Below are positions 10,479 through 20,553 of a stretch of 64,000 nt of DNA, one piece after another. The notes under the pieces were generated by a model. That model made no database searches. It saw nothing but the letters and a program-made list of their open reading frames with translations, and had not been told where the DNA came from. The number at the start of each line of letters is the position of its first letter. The first letter of the stretch is position 1. A program made the position numbers and the translations under genes. The DNA comes from Paulinella micropora. Lineage: Eukaryota; Cercozoa; Imbricatea; Euglyphida; Paulinellidae. The DNA lies in contig WBZZ01006334.1 of NCBI GenBank assembly GCA_019918135.1, positions 1 to 64,000 on the forward strand, read 5' to 3'.

Positions 10479-12341
10479 CTACTCTTCCTCCGATTCCGAC
10501 TCTTCCTGATCATAATCCTCTCCTGGTGGCAGCTCGTGCAATATCGACGCCGCAGAAGCAAACGGCTTGTCCTTAATCATGGCGTACTCGTGCTCCCACG
10601 CGTAAAACACGCGGCAGCCGCCCGGCATGCATGTGCGGATGAAGTACATGCGGGCCATCGTCTCCTTGTACAAATCTCGATTATCGCGCCCGCTAACTCG
10701 CGACCGGCCCTCGGCGTACTTTGGATGTCCGGGCGGGAAGCCGTGGTACGCGTTGCCGTGGAACTCATACACGCAATTCCTGACCGCGTCGTAGCCGTCC
10801 AACAGCAGCCTCGTGCCGGGAACGTTTGCTTCTTTTCCTTGTGGCACATCAGCGCCATTGATGAAGTGCCTATGCTGGATTTTCCAGCCAAGCGTTTGCT
10901 CCAGCCTGTCCCACAGCCTGCACGCCGCGATCGAGCACCCTGCGGCCGGCTTAGGAATCAAACCTCGCTCGAACGCATGCTCGGCGCACAGGCGGTCTTT
11001 GCGCCCATGTTCATCCGCAAAAGTAGCATATGTTTTGGACTCCGCCGGACAATCCTTGCAGGGCTTTGAAGGCATGTGGCACCCTCTCGATCGGGCATGC
11101 TCCGCGCACAAGCGGTTCTTGCGCCCCTGCTCATCTGGAAAGGTGGCATCCTTCTTACTGCTAGCTGGACAGTCCTCGCAGGGCCTAAGCACTCGGTGGC
11201 ACCCTCTGAGTTTCGCATGGGCACTGCAGAGCTTGCCGGCCCTCCCGTGCTCATCTGGAAAGGCGGCCTCTTTCTTACTGCTAACCGGACAGTCCTCGCA
11301 GGGCCTAAGCACCTGGTGGCACCCTCTGAGTTTCGCATGCTCACTGCAGAGCTTTTTGAGGCGCCCCTGCTCATCTGGAAAGTTAGCCTGTCTTTTACTA
11401 CTAGCTGGGCAGTCCTCGCAAGGGGTCAGCACCTCGTGACATTCGAAGGCTTGCGCGTGCTCGCTGCAGAGCTGTCTGGCGCGCCCGCGCTCGTCTGCAA
11501 AGTGAGCTTCTTTCTTCGACTCGGCGGGGCACGCTTTGCAAGGGTTTCGCACATGCGATACCCCAATCTGTCTTGCATGAACGCTACACAGTTTGTTTGC
11601 CTGCCCCTTTTCGTCCGGAAAGCTAGCTTGCTTTTTTGCCTCAGCAGGGCAGGCTGTACAAGCATTGAGCACAACGTAAGAACCCCTCGTGCGAGCATGC
11701 TCAGCGCATAGCCTTTTTCTTCGGCCTCTCTCATCCGCAAAGGAGGCCTCTTTCTTACTGCCAGCTGGACAGTCCTCGCAGAGGTTCTGCCCCTTGAAGC
11801 AATCAACAACCCGAGCATGCTTCGCACAGAGCTTGAACCGTCGCTGCCCGTCTTCTGTCCAGTGTCTGCCTGCGCAAATAACAGTCTCTTCTTGCCAACA
11901 ACTGAAGCACGCAAAGTGCCAGTATGTCCAACCCAGCGGATCTTTGCTTGCTCGACTGAAAAGGGCGCCACCTGCACTTACCTTCAACTGATAAGCTCGC
12001 CCGTTTTGTTGGTGGTCGACAACCTCGCCAACCTCTGGCAGCGCCACGACTTCGTTCAGTTTCTGTCTTTTGGTCTTCCTTTTTTCCCTTTGACGGCGGC
12101 GCTTCTTCTGCAGCCGGCGGGTGTGGCTGGCGCACAGCACTGTCGCGGCCACGGCCTCGCGACAGCGGCCGCAGCGAGTGAAGCAGTGCTCGCAGGCCGG
12201 CGCGACTTCGCCTGCGGGTGTCCGGAGGACAATTGTCCGGCCGAAGACGCGCAGCTCCACGTCGTTTGCGAACGCGGCAACGGCGTCGCGGTCCCCGTAC
12301 TTGCTCACAAAGACACGAAATGCCTTGGGTTCGCATGCCAT
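10479..12341 (-). CDS. zinc-repeat (EsV-1-7-like) protein fused to PD-(D/E)XK nuclease, left copy
   Basis: About 620 residues from MACEPKAFRVF (an in-frame ATG at 12,407 would add 22). The N-terminal 130 residues contain paired Cys (CEHCFTRCGRCREAV) and a basic segment. Then come seven tandem 40-residue repeats plus one degenerate repeat, each C-x2-C-P-x19-C-x2-H (for example CEDCPASSKKDATF...RLCAEHARSRG), a spacing like zinc-binding EsV-1-7 repeats of stramenopiles and their viruses. The last 150 residues contain LLLDGYDAVRNCVYEFHGNAYHG, a D...ExH/K core like Vsr/PD-(D/E)XK nucleases encoded by mobile elements and large viruses, then RDNRDLYKETMARMYF. Probable role: DNA- or RNA-targeted cleavage with repeat-mediated binding. 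An acidic tail (EESESEEE) ends it. The copy at 30,827-32,689 encodes the same protein. Confidence 0.65.
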   Translation of the reverse strand: MACEPKAFRVFVSKYGDRDAVAAFANDVELRVFGRTIVLRTPAGEVAPACEHCFTRCGRCREAVAATVLCASHTRRLQKKRRRQREKRKTKRQKLNEVVALPEVGEVVDHQQNGRAYQLKVSAGGALFSRASKDPLGWTYWHFACFSCWQEETVICAGRHWTEDGQRRFKLCAKHARVVDCFKGQNLCEDCPAGSKKEASFADERGRRKRLCAEHARTRGSYVVLNACTACPAEAKKQASFPDEKGQANKLCSVHARQIGVSHVRNPCKACPAESKKEAHFADERGRARQLCSEHAQAFECHEVLTPCEDCPASSKRQANFPDEQGRLKKLCSEHAKLRGCHQVLRPCEDCPVSSKKEAAFPDEHGRAGKLCSAHAKLRGCHRVLRPCEDCPASSKKDATFPDEQGRKNRLCAEHARSRGCHMPSKPCKDCPAESKTYATFADEHGRKDRLCAEHAFERGLIPKPAAGCSIAACRLWDRLEQTLGWKIQHRHFINGADVPQGKEANVPGTRLLLDGYDAVRNCVYEFHGNAYHGFPPGHPKYAEGRSRVSGRDNRDLYKETMARMYFIRTCMPGGCRVFYAWEHEYAMIKDKPFASAASILHELPPGEDYDQEESESEEE

Positions 12342-12667
12342 CCCCCTCCCGTTAGCGTGGTGAAATGAACAGGATCCGCCGCAAGGGCAGAAAATTCTGA
12401 GCGACAAGGGGGAAGGGGGTGTGAGGCCCGAGGATTTCTGCCTGGCAGAAACAAAAAAAGAAAAAAGCCGCCCCCTTTTGTTTCGCAGCCGAAAAGAGGG
12501 CCGGCCCCCCCCCTACCCTTTCCGTATTCGGCCGGCCCCCCCCCACAACTTTTTACCGCCAAAGAAAAAAAGGCTTTGCAAAGAAATGGAGGGGGGGGGG
12601 CCTTGGGTCGCAAGAAACGAGAGGGGGGGGGGGGCCAACAGCTCCGCGCCGCCGCAACGCTTTCCTC

Positions 12668-12775
12668 CCGCCCGCCGGCGTTGACACAGAGCTTTTCTTT
12701 TTTTTTCTTTTTCTTTTTTTTCCAAACTGCACGGGTTGGAGGGGACGGCTTTGTTGGACCTTTTTCTTTGGGGGT
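12668..12775. repeat. shared intergenic block (copy 1)
   Basis: Contains in order CCCGCCCGCCGGCGTTG, a T-rich run with GAGCTTTT, AAACTGCACGGG and TTGGACCTTTTT. The same words in the same order occur at 15,228-15,327, and mirrored copies lie in the other arm. The surrounding 12,408-13,100 is otherwise G-, T- and GA-rich low complexity with no gene seen. Possibly a promoter-type element or a decayed short repeat. Confidence 0.5.
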
Positions 12776-13100
12776 GAGAGGGGGGGGGTACCAGGCTTTG
12801 TTTTGGGCTGAGAGAAAGAGAGAGAGAGAGAGAAAAAGAAAAGAAAGCAAAGAAAAAAAGAAACGAACGGCCTGCAAGAGTTACTAGGCAAAGGGGAGGG
12901 GCCGGCCCCGCGCCCCCTTCCCTTTCTTCTTCCCACTGCCTTCAAAAAAAAGTTGGCCGGGCTTTGTTTTGTTTTGTTTTTACTTTTTGGTTTCTTTCTT
13001 GGAGTCTCTTTCGGTAGTGCCAGTATTTAAAACATAAGGAGAATGATGTAGGATTTTCTGTTGTTGTTTGTTTTTTTTGGGGAGGTGGGGCGGCACGGCT

Positions 13101-14758
13101 ATGAGTGACGAGAGCCCGACAGCCGGCCCCCCGGCCGCCAAAAAGCGCCGTACCGGCGCACCAGAGACCACCAAGTACACGTGCTATCCTCTTTTTGCCT
13201 CTTTCTTTTCTCGCTATCCCCGCTTCTCGTGCCTGATTTCCTTTTGATTTTTGTCTGCGTGATGATGCTTGCGCTCGCTCTTCCAGGCTGGAATGTCTTT
13301 TTTTTCGCAGGCCACCCACAGCAGCGCCCAGCGAAACCCCCAAGGTCTTGGCCTGCTGTTGCTAACTCGTTTCTTTTTTTGTTTGTTTGTTTGCTGGCTC
13401 TTTTTTTTCGGCACCTGTCGTCCTGGCCTTAGGCGCGGCTAGAGACGCTGCCGGCAGATCTATGGCCCTGCGTGCTCAGTTGTCTCAAGCTCCCAGACGC
13501 TCTGCGCGTGGCGTCTGTTTCTCGTTCTCTGTGTGAACTGTTTTGTACCAACAGCGACGTCTGGTCCCGCTTAGAATTCACCGAGAGTCTGGATTTCTTT
13601 GGCAAAAGCGTCGTCGATATGCTCCGGCGTTGGAGGCCCGTGTGGGCAAAAGCGAGAGTGACGTTCTCTTCTTGCCGTTTGCCAGATGATGCCAAGTTGG
13701 TGGAGGGGCTGCACTTCAAGCAACTCGATCTCACACGCCTAGACTTCTCGAAATCTCGCCCAGACCTACGCGGCGTGCGCGCCGACCTGCTCGTCGTTGA
13801 TCATTACTATACACGTGTTATCGGCTGGCCCGCCGAAGTTCAGTCGCTGCACTACCGAGGCTGCCTAGGCAGCGCTCACTGGTACACAGAAGGCACGACA
13901 GGGCTCCCTCTCCTACCGACGCTGCGTGAGCTGAGCGTGTCCTTTCATAGCTTCGAGATGGACCGATACGTCGCATCATTCGATCAGAAACTGCGCTCCA
14001 AACTAGCTAGTGATTTGACCAGAATGCCATCCGGGTTGAAAAGGCTGTCACTCGAAAACTGCCGTCTAGACGCAGCCACGCTGGAGCGCGTGCTGCAGCG
14101 GCTGACTGCGCTGGAAGAGCTCGGCCTCACAGAAGACACCAAGCGCGAACCCGCCCTGAGCAGCCACGACCTCCAGGACTGTCCCAGCCTACAAAAACTA
14201 CGGCTGAGAGCTCTGAGGCTGCGGGGGTTTCGGCACCTCAACTTCGATGTGCTCCAGCACCTGAACTGCGAGCGGCTGCGACTCCTGCACCTGGACTATT
14301 GCCTGCACGGCGAAGCAGAGCTGGGCGATGTCACGCTCCTGAGCGAAGCCGCTCAGCTCAGGCAGTTAAGGGTGCTAGCTCCAGGCTGCACGTTGTTACT
14401 GGCTCATTTCCCGGCTGATCTCAAGCTACAAGCGCTGGAGCTAGAAATTCCGGGAGATGAGCTACTGGTGCTGGCCGGTTTACGCTTGCGGGATTTGCGG
14501 CTGCTGTTGTTGCATGGACAAGAGGATGGCGTAAATGTAGGCTTCCAAGAACCACCTCTGCTGCTAAAGTTTCCTCACCTGCAGACCCTGATCCTAGACC
14601 ACCATAGGTTTGACGATAGAATCTGGCGTAATTTGAAGTCCTGGTTGCAACAAAATCTACATCCAGTTTTAACAAGCGCTGGCCTGGTAGACACCTTTAG
14701 CCAAAAAGAGCGTGACTGGTTTATGGCAAGATCCGCGTCACAGCTGCTTGGAGACTGA
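13101..14758 (+). CDS. F-box/LRR protein, left arm copy
   Basis: The main exon from about 13,433 begins ARLETLPADLWPCVLSCLKL, an F-box (LP.D.w..il..L...d..r.a.VS), then VSRSLCELF and about 400 residues of irregular leucine-rich repeats (LKRLSLENCRLDAATLERVL, LRLLHLDYCLHG and so on). F-box proteins join an SCF ubiquitin ligase through Skp1 and use the LRR to choose substrates. An upstream ATG at 13,101 opens MSDESPTAGPPAAKKRRTG, with a nuclear-localisation-like KKRR. A pyrimidine-rich stretch ending in CCTTAG at 13,432 suggests a GT-AG intron, but the donor that keeps phase is unclear. The right-arm copy has a different C-terminal reading frame. Confidence 0.7.
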
Positions 14759-14880
14759 TTTTTGCAAACAAATAAAAGAAAAATTTATCTATGATCCAGA
14801 ATTTTTTTGCAATTCAGGCAGCGACTTCTTCACATGCTTTCTGAAGAACGGGCCAGACAGTCAGAGCCAAGCCGCTGCCT

Positions 14881-15108
14881 TCAGCTAGAATGTTGCCTAG
14901 CCATCTCCCTGGCAGACTTGGTCCAGAACGGCGCATAAGCTAAAACTGGCTTCGCCAGACTATCGCCTTTCTTCTCTCTGGTCTTGGCTTCTCGTGGCAC
15001 TGAGTCGCAGCTCGCGGGTTGCGGGCTGGCCTGAAGCTCTGTGCTGTTGGCTGCGCCAGTTGCCCCCTGCGCTGGACGCCTGGCCAACCTTTCCCAGAGA
15101 TGTCTCAT
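14881..15108 (-). CDS. small ORF of unknown function, left copy
   Basis: 75 residues (MRHLWERLARRPAQG...), basic, Ala/Ser-rich, no recognised domain. It starts directly after an AT-rich TTAATTAATG and lies between the F-box gene and the next gene. The remainder of 14,759-15,413 holds no other gene. It is open in both arms, but recent duplication makes that weak evidence. Confidence 0.25.
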   Translation of the reverse strand: MRHLWERLARRPAQGATGAANSTELQASPQPASCDSVPREAKTREKKGDSLAKPVLAYAPFWTKSAREMARQHSS

Positions 15109-15227
15109 TAATTAAGATAAAAAATTTAGGGAAAAGACGGCGGGGGAAAAATGACAGAAATCACATCTCCCCAAACTTTGGCTCTCAGATCGAAAAAGGC
15201 TTAATCGAGGGAGGGGGCCCAAGCGCC

Positions 15228-15327
15228 ATCTCCCCCCGCCCGCCGGCGTTGGCCCCCAAGAGCTTTTTCGTTTTTTTTTGTGCAAACTGCACGGGCGCGC
15301 ATTGGTTTCTTGGACCTTTTTTTTGAG
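15228..15327. repeat. shared intergenic block (copy 2)
   Basis: Same ordered words as the block at 12,668-12,775: CCCGCCCGCCGGCGTTG, GAGCTTTTT, AAACTGCACGGG and TTGGACCTTTTT, followed by a G run. It sits just before the gene starting at 15,414. Confidence 0.5.
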
Positions 15328-15413
15328 GTGTGGGGGGGTGCCGCCGTAGCACCTCGAAAAAGAAAGATTCTTCTCTGCCAGCCGCAAAGTTAGTAACAAG
15401 AGAAAGATAGCCC

Positions 15414-16409
15414 ATGCCCAAAAAGCGGTGCAGAAACTGCGGTACGACGAAAGAAGAAGGATGTAAACAAACCGAGCCGGGAGATGCGGCCCCTGCTGGC
15501 ACAAACACTCCTACAACCCAAAGCGTTGGCCAGCAACCAGGCAGCTCCTGCCGTGACAAGCCAGAAGCCAGCCCTGAGGGCGGGGCTCGGCCTAGTCGTT
15601 GGGAACTCATTTTAGAAACAGCTGAAATCAGAGCCTGTGTGCAGAAAGGCAGCCTGCCAGAGAGATGTTTGTCCCTGGCAGCTAACACAACCGTTGAGGT
15701 GAGAGTGGTTTTGTCAAGCGGAGATGAAGACAAAGTCGGCGACGAGGGCCTAGTTGTGTTTTTACGAGCGAACGAAAACGCAGTGAAGGCATTACTCGAG
15801 AAGCACGAGGTTGTGGTAACATACGGAATCCGTGCTGTTAATCTCTGGAAGTTATTGTGCTTGTCCGACCAACTTTTCAAGGAGTTAAAGTTAGGCGGGG
15901 ACGAAAGGCTAGCCATCGATCTGCGCATGGCACCCGCCGGGCAGCTGGACCACCTGTATTTGTATGGAACAAGCTTTACTGCACCTTTTTGGCGGAGATT
16001 GTTGCATTTGCTAATACCGGCAATAAGAAGGGTTGTGCCGTTGGACGAGAAATGCTTACCGGGCTACAATGAAGTTCAACAGACCATTGATCCCGATTTG
16101 CGAATGTTCGCCCTGAAAAATTTGCCCCTCCCCGGCGGGCTCGTGGATTTCCGAGGCTATAGGTATACAATGTTCTTGCTCGGCCATAAGACCCCAGAGC
16201 CAAGTGACACGTCGGCGAATGCCTACGAGATCGGGCGTAGGACTCTGGGTCCTAACACGCAAACACAATTAACCGCCAATGCTTTCTACCTGAAGCAAAT
16301 TAAAGACGATTACAGAAAGTTGCTCCCCGAGATTATGAACAGGTTGGATCGCGCAAGCTATGCGTTGATTTCTGCGTCAATCGAGTTGGGCCTTCACCCC
16401 TTCGAGTGA
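15414..16409 (+). CDS. unknown protein with N-terminal Cys motif, left copy
   Basis: 331 residues. It starts MPKKRCRNCGTTKEEGCKQ (C-x2-C with a further Cys, possibly a partial zinc knuckle), then about 50 disordered Pro/Gly/Ser-rich residues and a folded-looking domain of mixed helices and strands (VEVRVVLSSGDEDK, VVVTYGIRAVNLWKLL, GGLVDFRGYRYTMFLLGHK). No family recognised and no membrane segment. It converges on the 439-residue gene, 160 bases away. The right-arm copy at 26,757-27,752 differs by at least one residue in the disordered part. Confidence 0.6.
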   Translation: MPKKRCRNCGTTKEEGCKQTEPGDAAPAGTNTPTTQSVGQQPGSSCRDKPEASPEGGARPSRWELILETAEIRACVQKGSLPERCLSLAANTTVEVRVVLSSGDEDKVGDEGLVVFLRANENAVKALLEKHEVVVTYGIRAVNLWKLLCLSDQLFKELKLGGDERLAIDLRMAPAGQLDHLYLYGTSFTAPFWRRLLHLLIPAIRRVVPLDEKCLPGYNEVQQTIDPDLRMFALKNLPLPGGLVDFRGYRYTMFLLGHKTPEPSDTSANAYEIGRRTLGPNTQTQLTANAFYLKQIKDDYRKLLPEIMNRLDRASYALISASIELGLHPFE

Positions 16410-16567
16410 GCAGCCGTTTTTGCGCGAGCTGTGCGAATTCGCACCCTCCCGGCGTACACCCAGCCCCTTGCTAGCCGGCCTCATTCATCACGCAGCAGCT
16501 AGTATTTTCTTACTAAAGTATGTGGCGTGAGATTTCTTTTTAAATTATCAGCTGTACAATACAAAAA

Positions 16568-17887
16568 TCAGGCGTGCTTGGCGCGCTTGTTGGCACAGTC
16601 CGCTTCCGGCTCCAACGTCGGCCGACCCCTCAGGCTGCACGCACGCCGGAACAGCTTGTAAGAGACCAGGCCGCTAGAGCTGAGTTCGCAGTTCACGCGC
16701 TCATCGGCGCAGTAAGGGTTGAGCCGGTGCGCGAGCGCTCGTACTTCTTTCAGCAGGCCTTCTGTGCCCGCCACCCGCTGGAAACGGGGGGTGCTGGACG
16801 CACCGAGCGGGAGCCCGTCCTGCAGCTTTTTCAGGGACTTGAGCAAGTCGGCGCCGTAGTGGCCTTGAATTTCGAGGTCGGGGTGATCTGGCAGCGTCCA
16901 GAGCCAGAGCCCGTCCGCGGCCAGCACCAGGAAATCGCGGCTGCCGCCGTGGTTGGGGCCTGTGACCAAGACACGGTCTAGATCCAGACGGAACGCCTTG
17001 GCCGCCCTGAAGCGCAGGCTACACTCAAACTCGGCGGCTAGCGCGGCACAGAAGCTCGGGCTGGTCAGGTGTACAAAGCCCTTGAACCAGTCACAGTGTG
17101 AGCCGAGGCGCAGGTGGTAGCGTTCACGAAAGAGCGCCAGGTGCTTGTCGGACAAGGGCTCCGTCACGCGGCCAAAGGTTTCTAGAAAAGTGCACGTCCA
17201 GTGGATGGTGTTGAGGCGCGGCATGATGTCGTCCTGTGAGGGTTGTAGCCAGGACGGCTGGGGGTGCACAACCGCGGTGACGTAGTCGCCCACAAACTGC
17301 AGGCCGCGGTGACTGGTGGCAAACACCTTGTTGACGGTGTTGGGTGGCCAGGGCGGGACGTAGCCCTCGTCCAGGAGCCGGGCCACGTCCAGCGCGTCGA
17401 ACCAGTTGAAACACGTGCCAGGCGCAAACGTCTCCAACAGATCGGCGGCGGCGCCACGGGCCAGCGCGTGGCAGGCGAACAGGTACACTTGGTAGAGCTG
17501 GCGGACGCTGACGTTGATCGAGCACGAGAGGTACCAGACACTTGCGCGCGAGCCACGGGCCGGCGACGTCACCTGCAACGCCAGCTGGTCAGCCGGGACG
17601 TTGGTGAGCAGGTGCAGCGCGCGCACGATCGTGCGGTACAGCTGGAGCTGTAGGTCGCGCCTGGCCTCTTTTGGTGACATGTGCCAAGCTGCGGGGAAGG
17701 CGACGCGCAGCACGAAGGGCAGGATAGAGTCGAATTCGTCGTACAAGCCGCACAGGCTTTCGAACTCGTTGTACTGCCCCAGGCTGGTGGACGGAGAACC
17801 CGAGCCGCCAGCCAGAACTTCGCCCCTGGCCCTGCGGGTCTTGTTTTGGTTGAAGAACTTGGGAAAGATGGCTAGGCGTCGTTGCAT
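16568..17887 (-). CDS. unknown 439-residue protein, left copy
   Basis: Starts MQRRLAIFPKFF with a basic N-terminus. The body is rich in aromatic and Cys residues and looks like a globular alpha/beta fold (FVLRVAFPAAWHMSPKEARR, QLYQVYLFACHALARGAAADLLE, SRDFLVLAADGLWLWTLPDHPD). It ends in a basic, probably nuclear, tail (CANKRAKHA). No catalytic motif recognised. AG-rich simple sequence precedes it. The right-arm copy at 25,279-26,598 differs by only a few residues, so the frame is preserved in both. Confidence 0.6.
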   Translation of the reverse strand: MQRRLAIFPKFFNQNKTRRARGEVLAGGSGSPSTSLGQYNEFESLCGLYDEFDSILPFVLRVAFPAAWHMSPKEARRDLQLQLYRTIVRALHLLTNVPADQLALQVTSPARGSRASVWYLSCSINVSVRQLYQVYLFACHALARGAAADLLETFAPGTCFNWFDALDVARLLDEGYVPPWPPNTVNKVFATSHRGLQFVGDYVTAVVHPQPSWLQPSQDDIMPRLNTIHWTCTFLETFGRVTEPLSDKHLALFRERYHLRLGSHCDWFKGFVHLTSPSFCAALAAEFECSLRFRAAKAFRLDLDRVLVTGPNHGGSRDFLVLAADGLWLWTLPDHPDLEIQGHYGADLLKSLKKLQDGLPLGASSTPRFQRVAGTEGLLKEVRALAHRLNPYCADERVNCELSSSGLVSYKLFRRACSLRGRPTLEPEADCANKRAKHA

Positions 17888-17894
17888 TACTGGC

Positions 17895-18540
17895 TAGAAA
17901 AAGGAGAGAGAGAGAGAGTGAAAGAGTGACAAAGAGAGAGAGAGAGACACAGAGAGAGAGAGAGAGAGGGAGAGAGAAAGGAAAAAAGGGAAAGGGGCAG
18001 CGAATTGAAAAAGAAACCAGATTTATCATGAGATTTAGCAGCAACCAAGTCAAAAAACACTCGGGCAAATGCAGAAAAGAAAACCGTTGCTGCTAAATAC
18101 TTGCAATTCAAACGAGAACACATACAACACACGCAAATACACAGACACACGCAAATGCACACAAACACACAGACACACGCAAATACATACAACACACACG
18201 CAAATACACACAACACACATACACACAAATACACACATACAGACACACACACACACACAAATACACAAATACACGCAAATACACACATACAGACACACAC
18301 AAATACACACACACACAAATACAAAAAGAGAACCCACGCACGCACGTACACACACACTCAAATGCAAAAAGAGAACGTACACACACATACACACACACAA
18401 ATGCAAAATGAGAACGTACACACACATACACACACGCAAATGCACGCACATATACACACGCAAATACACACACACATACACACACATACGCACAAATGCC
18501 CAAAAGAGAAACCCGCACACACATACACACACTGGGAAAG
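17895..18540. repeat. AG and CA-rich microsatellites
   Basis: An (AG)n tract to about 17,980 is followed, after a short unique stretch, by CACACA interspersed with GCAAATACACA units (18,116-18,540). The long Thr/His frames are repeat translations. The mirrored copy lies at about 24,600-25,265. Confidence 0.9.
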
Positions 18541-18639
18541 GAAGGAGGGGGGGTGTACCCTGGGCAGAAAGATGCAAGATCGATTTGCGAGGGATGCGAC
18601 GGTTTGTGTGTGTGTGTGGCGAGGGGGGGAGGGCAGGGG

Positions 18640-19070
18640 GGGGCCTGATGCTGGCAGCATTGAGCAAAACCAATGTTGGCAGCATTGGGTTTGCCCAATG
18701 ATGTCGGCATAGCTCCCCTTCGACAGCCCATTGGGCGAACCCAATTCTGCCAACATTGGGTTTGCCCAATGCTGCCAACATTGGGTTTGCCCACTGATGT
18801 AGGTGCGGCCCCCTCTCCCCTTCGACAGCCCATTGGGCGAACCCAATTCCGCCAACATTGGGTTTGCCCAATGATGTCGGCATCGCAGGCCCCCCTTCGA
18901 TTACAGCCCATTGAGCAAAACCAATGTTGGCAACATTGGGTTTGCGCAATTCTGCCAACATTGGGTTTGCCCAATGTCGGCATCGCAGGCCCCCCTTCGA
19001 TTACAGCCCATTGAGCAAAACCAATGCTGCCAACATTGGGTTTGCGCAAAGGGGAGCTCATTGTGCACCC
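18640..19070. repeat. hairpin minisatellite cluster, left arm
   Basis: Ten or so units built on GCCAACATTGGGTTTGCCCAATG, with inverted halves (CCAATGTTGGCAGCATTGGG) spaced by GC-rich words such as CAGCCCATTGGGCGAACCCAA. Same family as at 1,095-1,312. Confidence 0.85.
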
Positions 19071-19089
19071 CCTGGATTGGCCCCCTCTG

Positions 19090-19300
19090 CCGCAACTCTG
19101 TGTGTGTGTGTGTCTTTGCGTGTGTGTTTATCGTCGTGTGTGTGTGTATCGTCGTGTGTGAGACTTGTGCGTGTGTGTGTGTGTGTATCGTCGTGTGTGT
19201 GTGTATCGTCGTGTGTGTATCGTCGTGTATCTTCGTGTGTGTATCGTCGTGTATCTTCGTGTGTGTATCGTCGTGTGTGTATCGTCGTGTCGTTGTAATG
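19090..19300. repeat. TATCGTCGTGTG minisatellite, left arm
   Basis: Tandem TATCGTCGTGTG and TATCTTCGTGTG units mixed with (TG)n, like 1,699-1,752. From 19,300 to 19,495 is pyrimidine-rich leader of the next gene. Confidence 0.85.
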
Positions 19301-19495
19301 TGTGTGTGAAATCTCTTTGGCTTTGTGTATGGTTTTTTTGGTGGTGCTGTTTTGTCTTTTCCTTCTCTGGGATTTTCTTTGGGTTTGTGTGTGTGGCATT
19401 CTTCGTCTTTTCTTTTTTCGTGCGTGTTGGGTGTTGTCATGTGTTAATTTTGGCGTGTGTTTTTTGCCCCTGGTTTGTCTGCCGTCCCAGGATAG

Positions 19496-20149
19496 ATGAA
19501 GTCCAGCCTGGCCAAGGCCTCCAAGCCGAGCGAGGATCGACCCGCGAAACGCCACTGCGTTCGAGCACCGTGGCGCTGGGCCAATGACGTCCAGAAATAC
19601 CTGAAGGCAGATCGCCCTACGCAACGCCGCGTGCTGTTCAAACGGCTGCTCACCACCTTTTTCAGGCACTTTCTGGGCAAGAGCCTGACCGCCGCGCTGG
19701 CCCGGCACGTGCCGGAAGTTGCCGATGACGTGAATGAAGCCATAGAACTGTTCGTTGGCGGCTTCGAGGCTAGTTTCGGAACAGGCGGTATCCTGTGGTT
19801 CTGGTTGGACGACCTGCGCCAGCCAGCCGAATCGTGGCGAGCGGCTGCTGCTAGTCCAGCCCGTGCACGTGTGCTGTACGAGCTGCAGAACACCGACATG
19901 CTAGCGAAGCTCGCCGACCCGAACCTGCTGTTTGCCAACGAAGCAAACGAGCGAGGGAAGAAGTATTGTGACCGTACCTCGTTCCGCCAGACCAGAGCAC
20001 TCCTGGCCTGGTCCGAAAAGATCTTGCAAGGCTGTGGTGAGCTGCTCGAAGAACAGTACCTGCGGCAGGGACTTCCTGATCCGCCCTACTTCCTCGCGGA
20101 CGATCTGGACCCGGAGAATTTTCTGTCGGTATGGGAGGACTCGGACTAA
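19496..20149 (+). CDS. unknown 217-residue protein, left copy
   Basis: Starts MKSSLAKASKPSEDRPAKRH with a basic disordered head, then a mainly helical core (TQRRVLFKRLLTTFFRHFLG, VADDVNEAIELFVGGF) and an acidic tail (ADDLDPENFLSVWEDSD). It looks like a small nuclear helical protein; a histone-like fold cannot be excluded but I cannot align one. It follows a T-rich stretch that could hold a leader intron. The right copy at 23,011-23,664 encodes the same protein. Confidence 0.55.
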   Translation: MKSSLAKASKPSEDRPAKRHCVRAPWRWANDVQKYLKADRPTQRRVLFKRLLTTFFRHFLGKSLTAALARHVPEVADDVNEAIELFVGGFEASFGTGGILWFWLDDLRQPAESWRAAAASPARARVLYELQNTDMLAKLADPNLLFANEANERGKKYCDRTSFRQTRALLAWSEKILQGCGELLEEQYLRQGLPDPPYFLADDLDPENFLSVWEDSD

Positions 20150-20256
20150 GAAACGTTTGTCCAAAAAAGCAAGCAGGGGAATTTTAATAGTTTGAGCCAA
20201 GTAAGCTTTTATTTAAATTAAAAAATACTTTTTTGGTCCTTGTATGTTCTATTCAA

Positions 20257-20553
20257 TTAAGCCAGCCGTTTGCGCAGGCAGTGCCGATTCGCGCCCTGCT
20301 CTCCAAGGTATTCCCAGCCAGCGGACGTCGCCTCATTCATCGTGCACCAGCAGCACGCTTCGAACATCAGCCTGTCATGTTCAAGACCGTGCGAGTCACA
20401 TCGCTTGTCGCAGCTGATCACGTCCACTGTCCTGCGCAAGAGGAGGGCCGCGCCCTCAACTTTTTTGGTGGCCACGTTGATCCACACGTGGGCCTGGCGC
20501 GTGCCACTCTCTCCTGTTGGCGATTGTGCCTTGCCGCACGCGTTGTCTACCAT
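20257..20553 (-). CDS. small Cys/His-containing protein, left copy
   Basis: 98 residues from MVDNACGKAQSPTG, with CDKRCDSHG and CCWC clusters that could bind metal, ending LRKRLA. A TTTTGCAG acceptor-like sequence sits just before the ATG, so this may be a 3' exon whose upstream part was lost at the palindrome's inner breakpoint. No family recognised. The right copy is at 22,607-22,903. Confidence 0.4.
   Translation of the reverse strand: MVDNACGKAQSPTGESGTRQAHVWINVATKKVEGAALLLRRTVDVISCDKRCDSHGLEHDRLMFEACCWCTMNEATSAGWEYLGEQGANRHCLRKRLA

Noticed and set aside
10813-12336. Several 180-210-codon frames overlapping the zinc-repeat gene
   Set aside because: They follow the 120-base repeat period of the real gene in other frames.
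18640-19070. Regular palindromic units as a possible CRISPR array
   Set aside because: Units vary in length and contain no unique spacers of constant size; the setting is eukaryotic. Hairpin minisatellite fits better.
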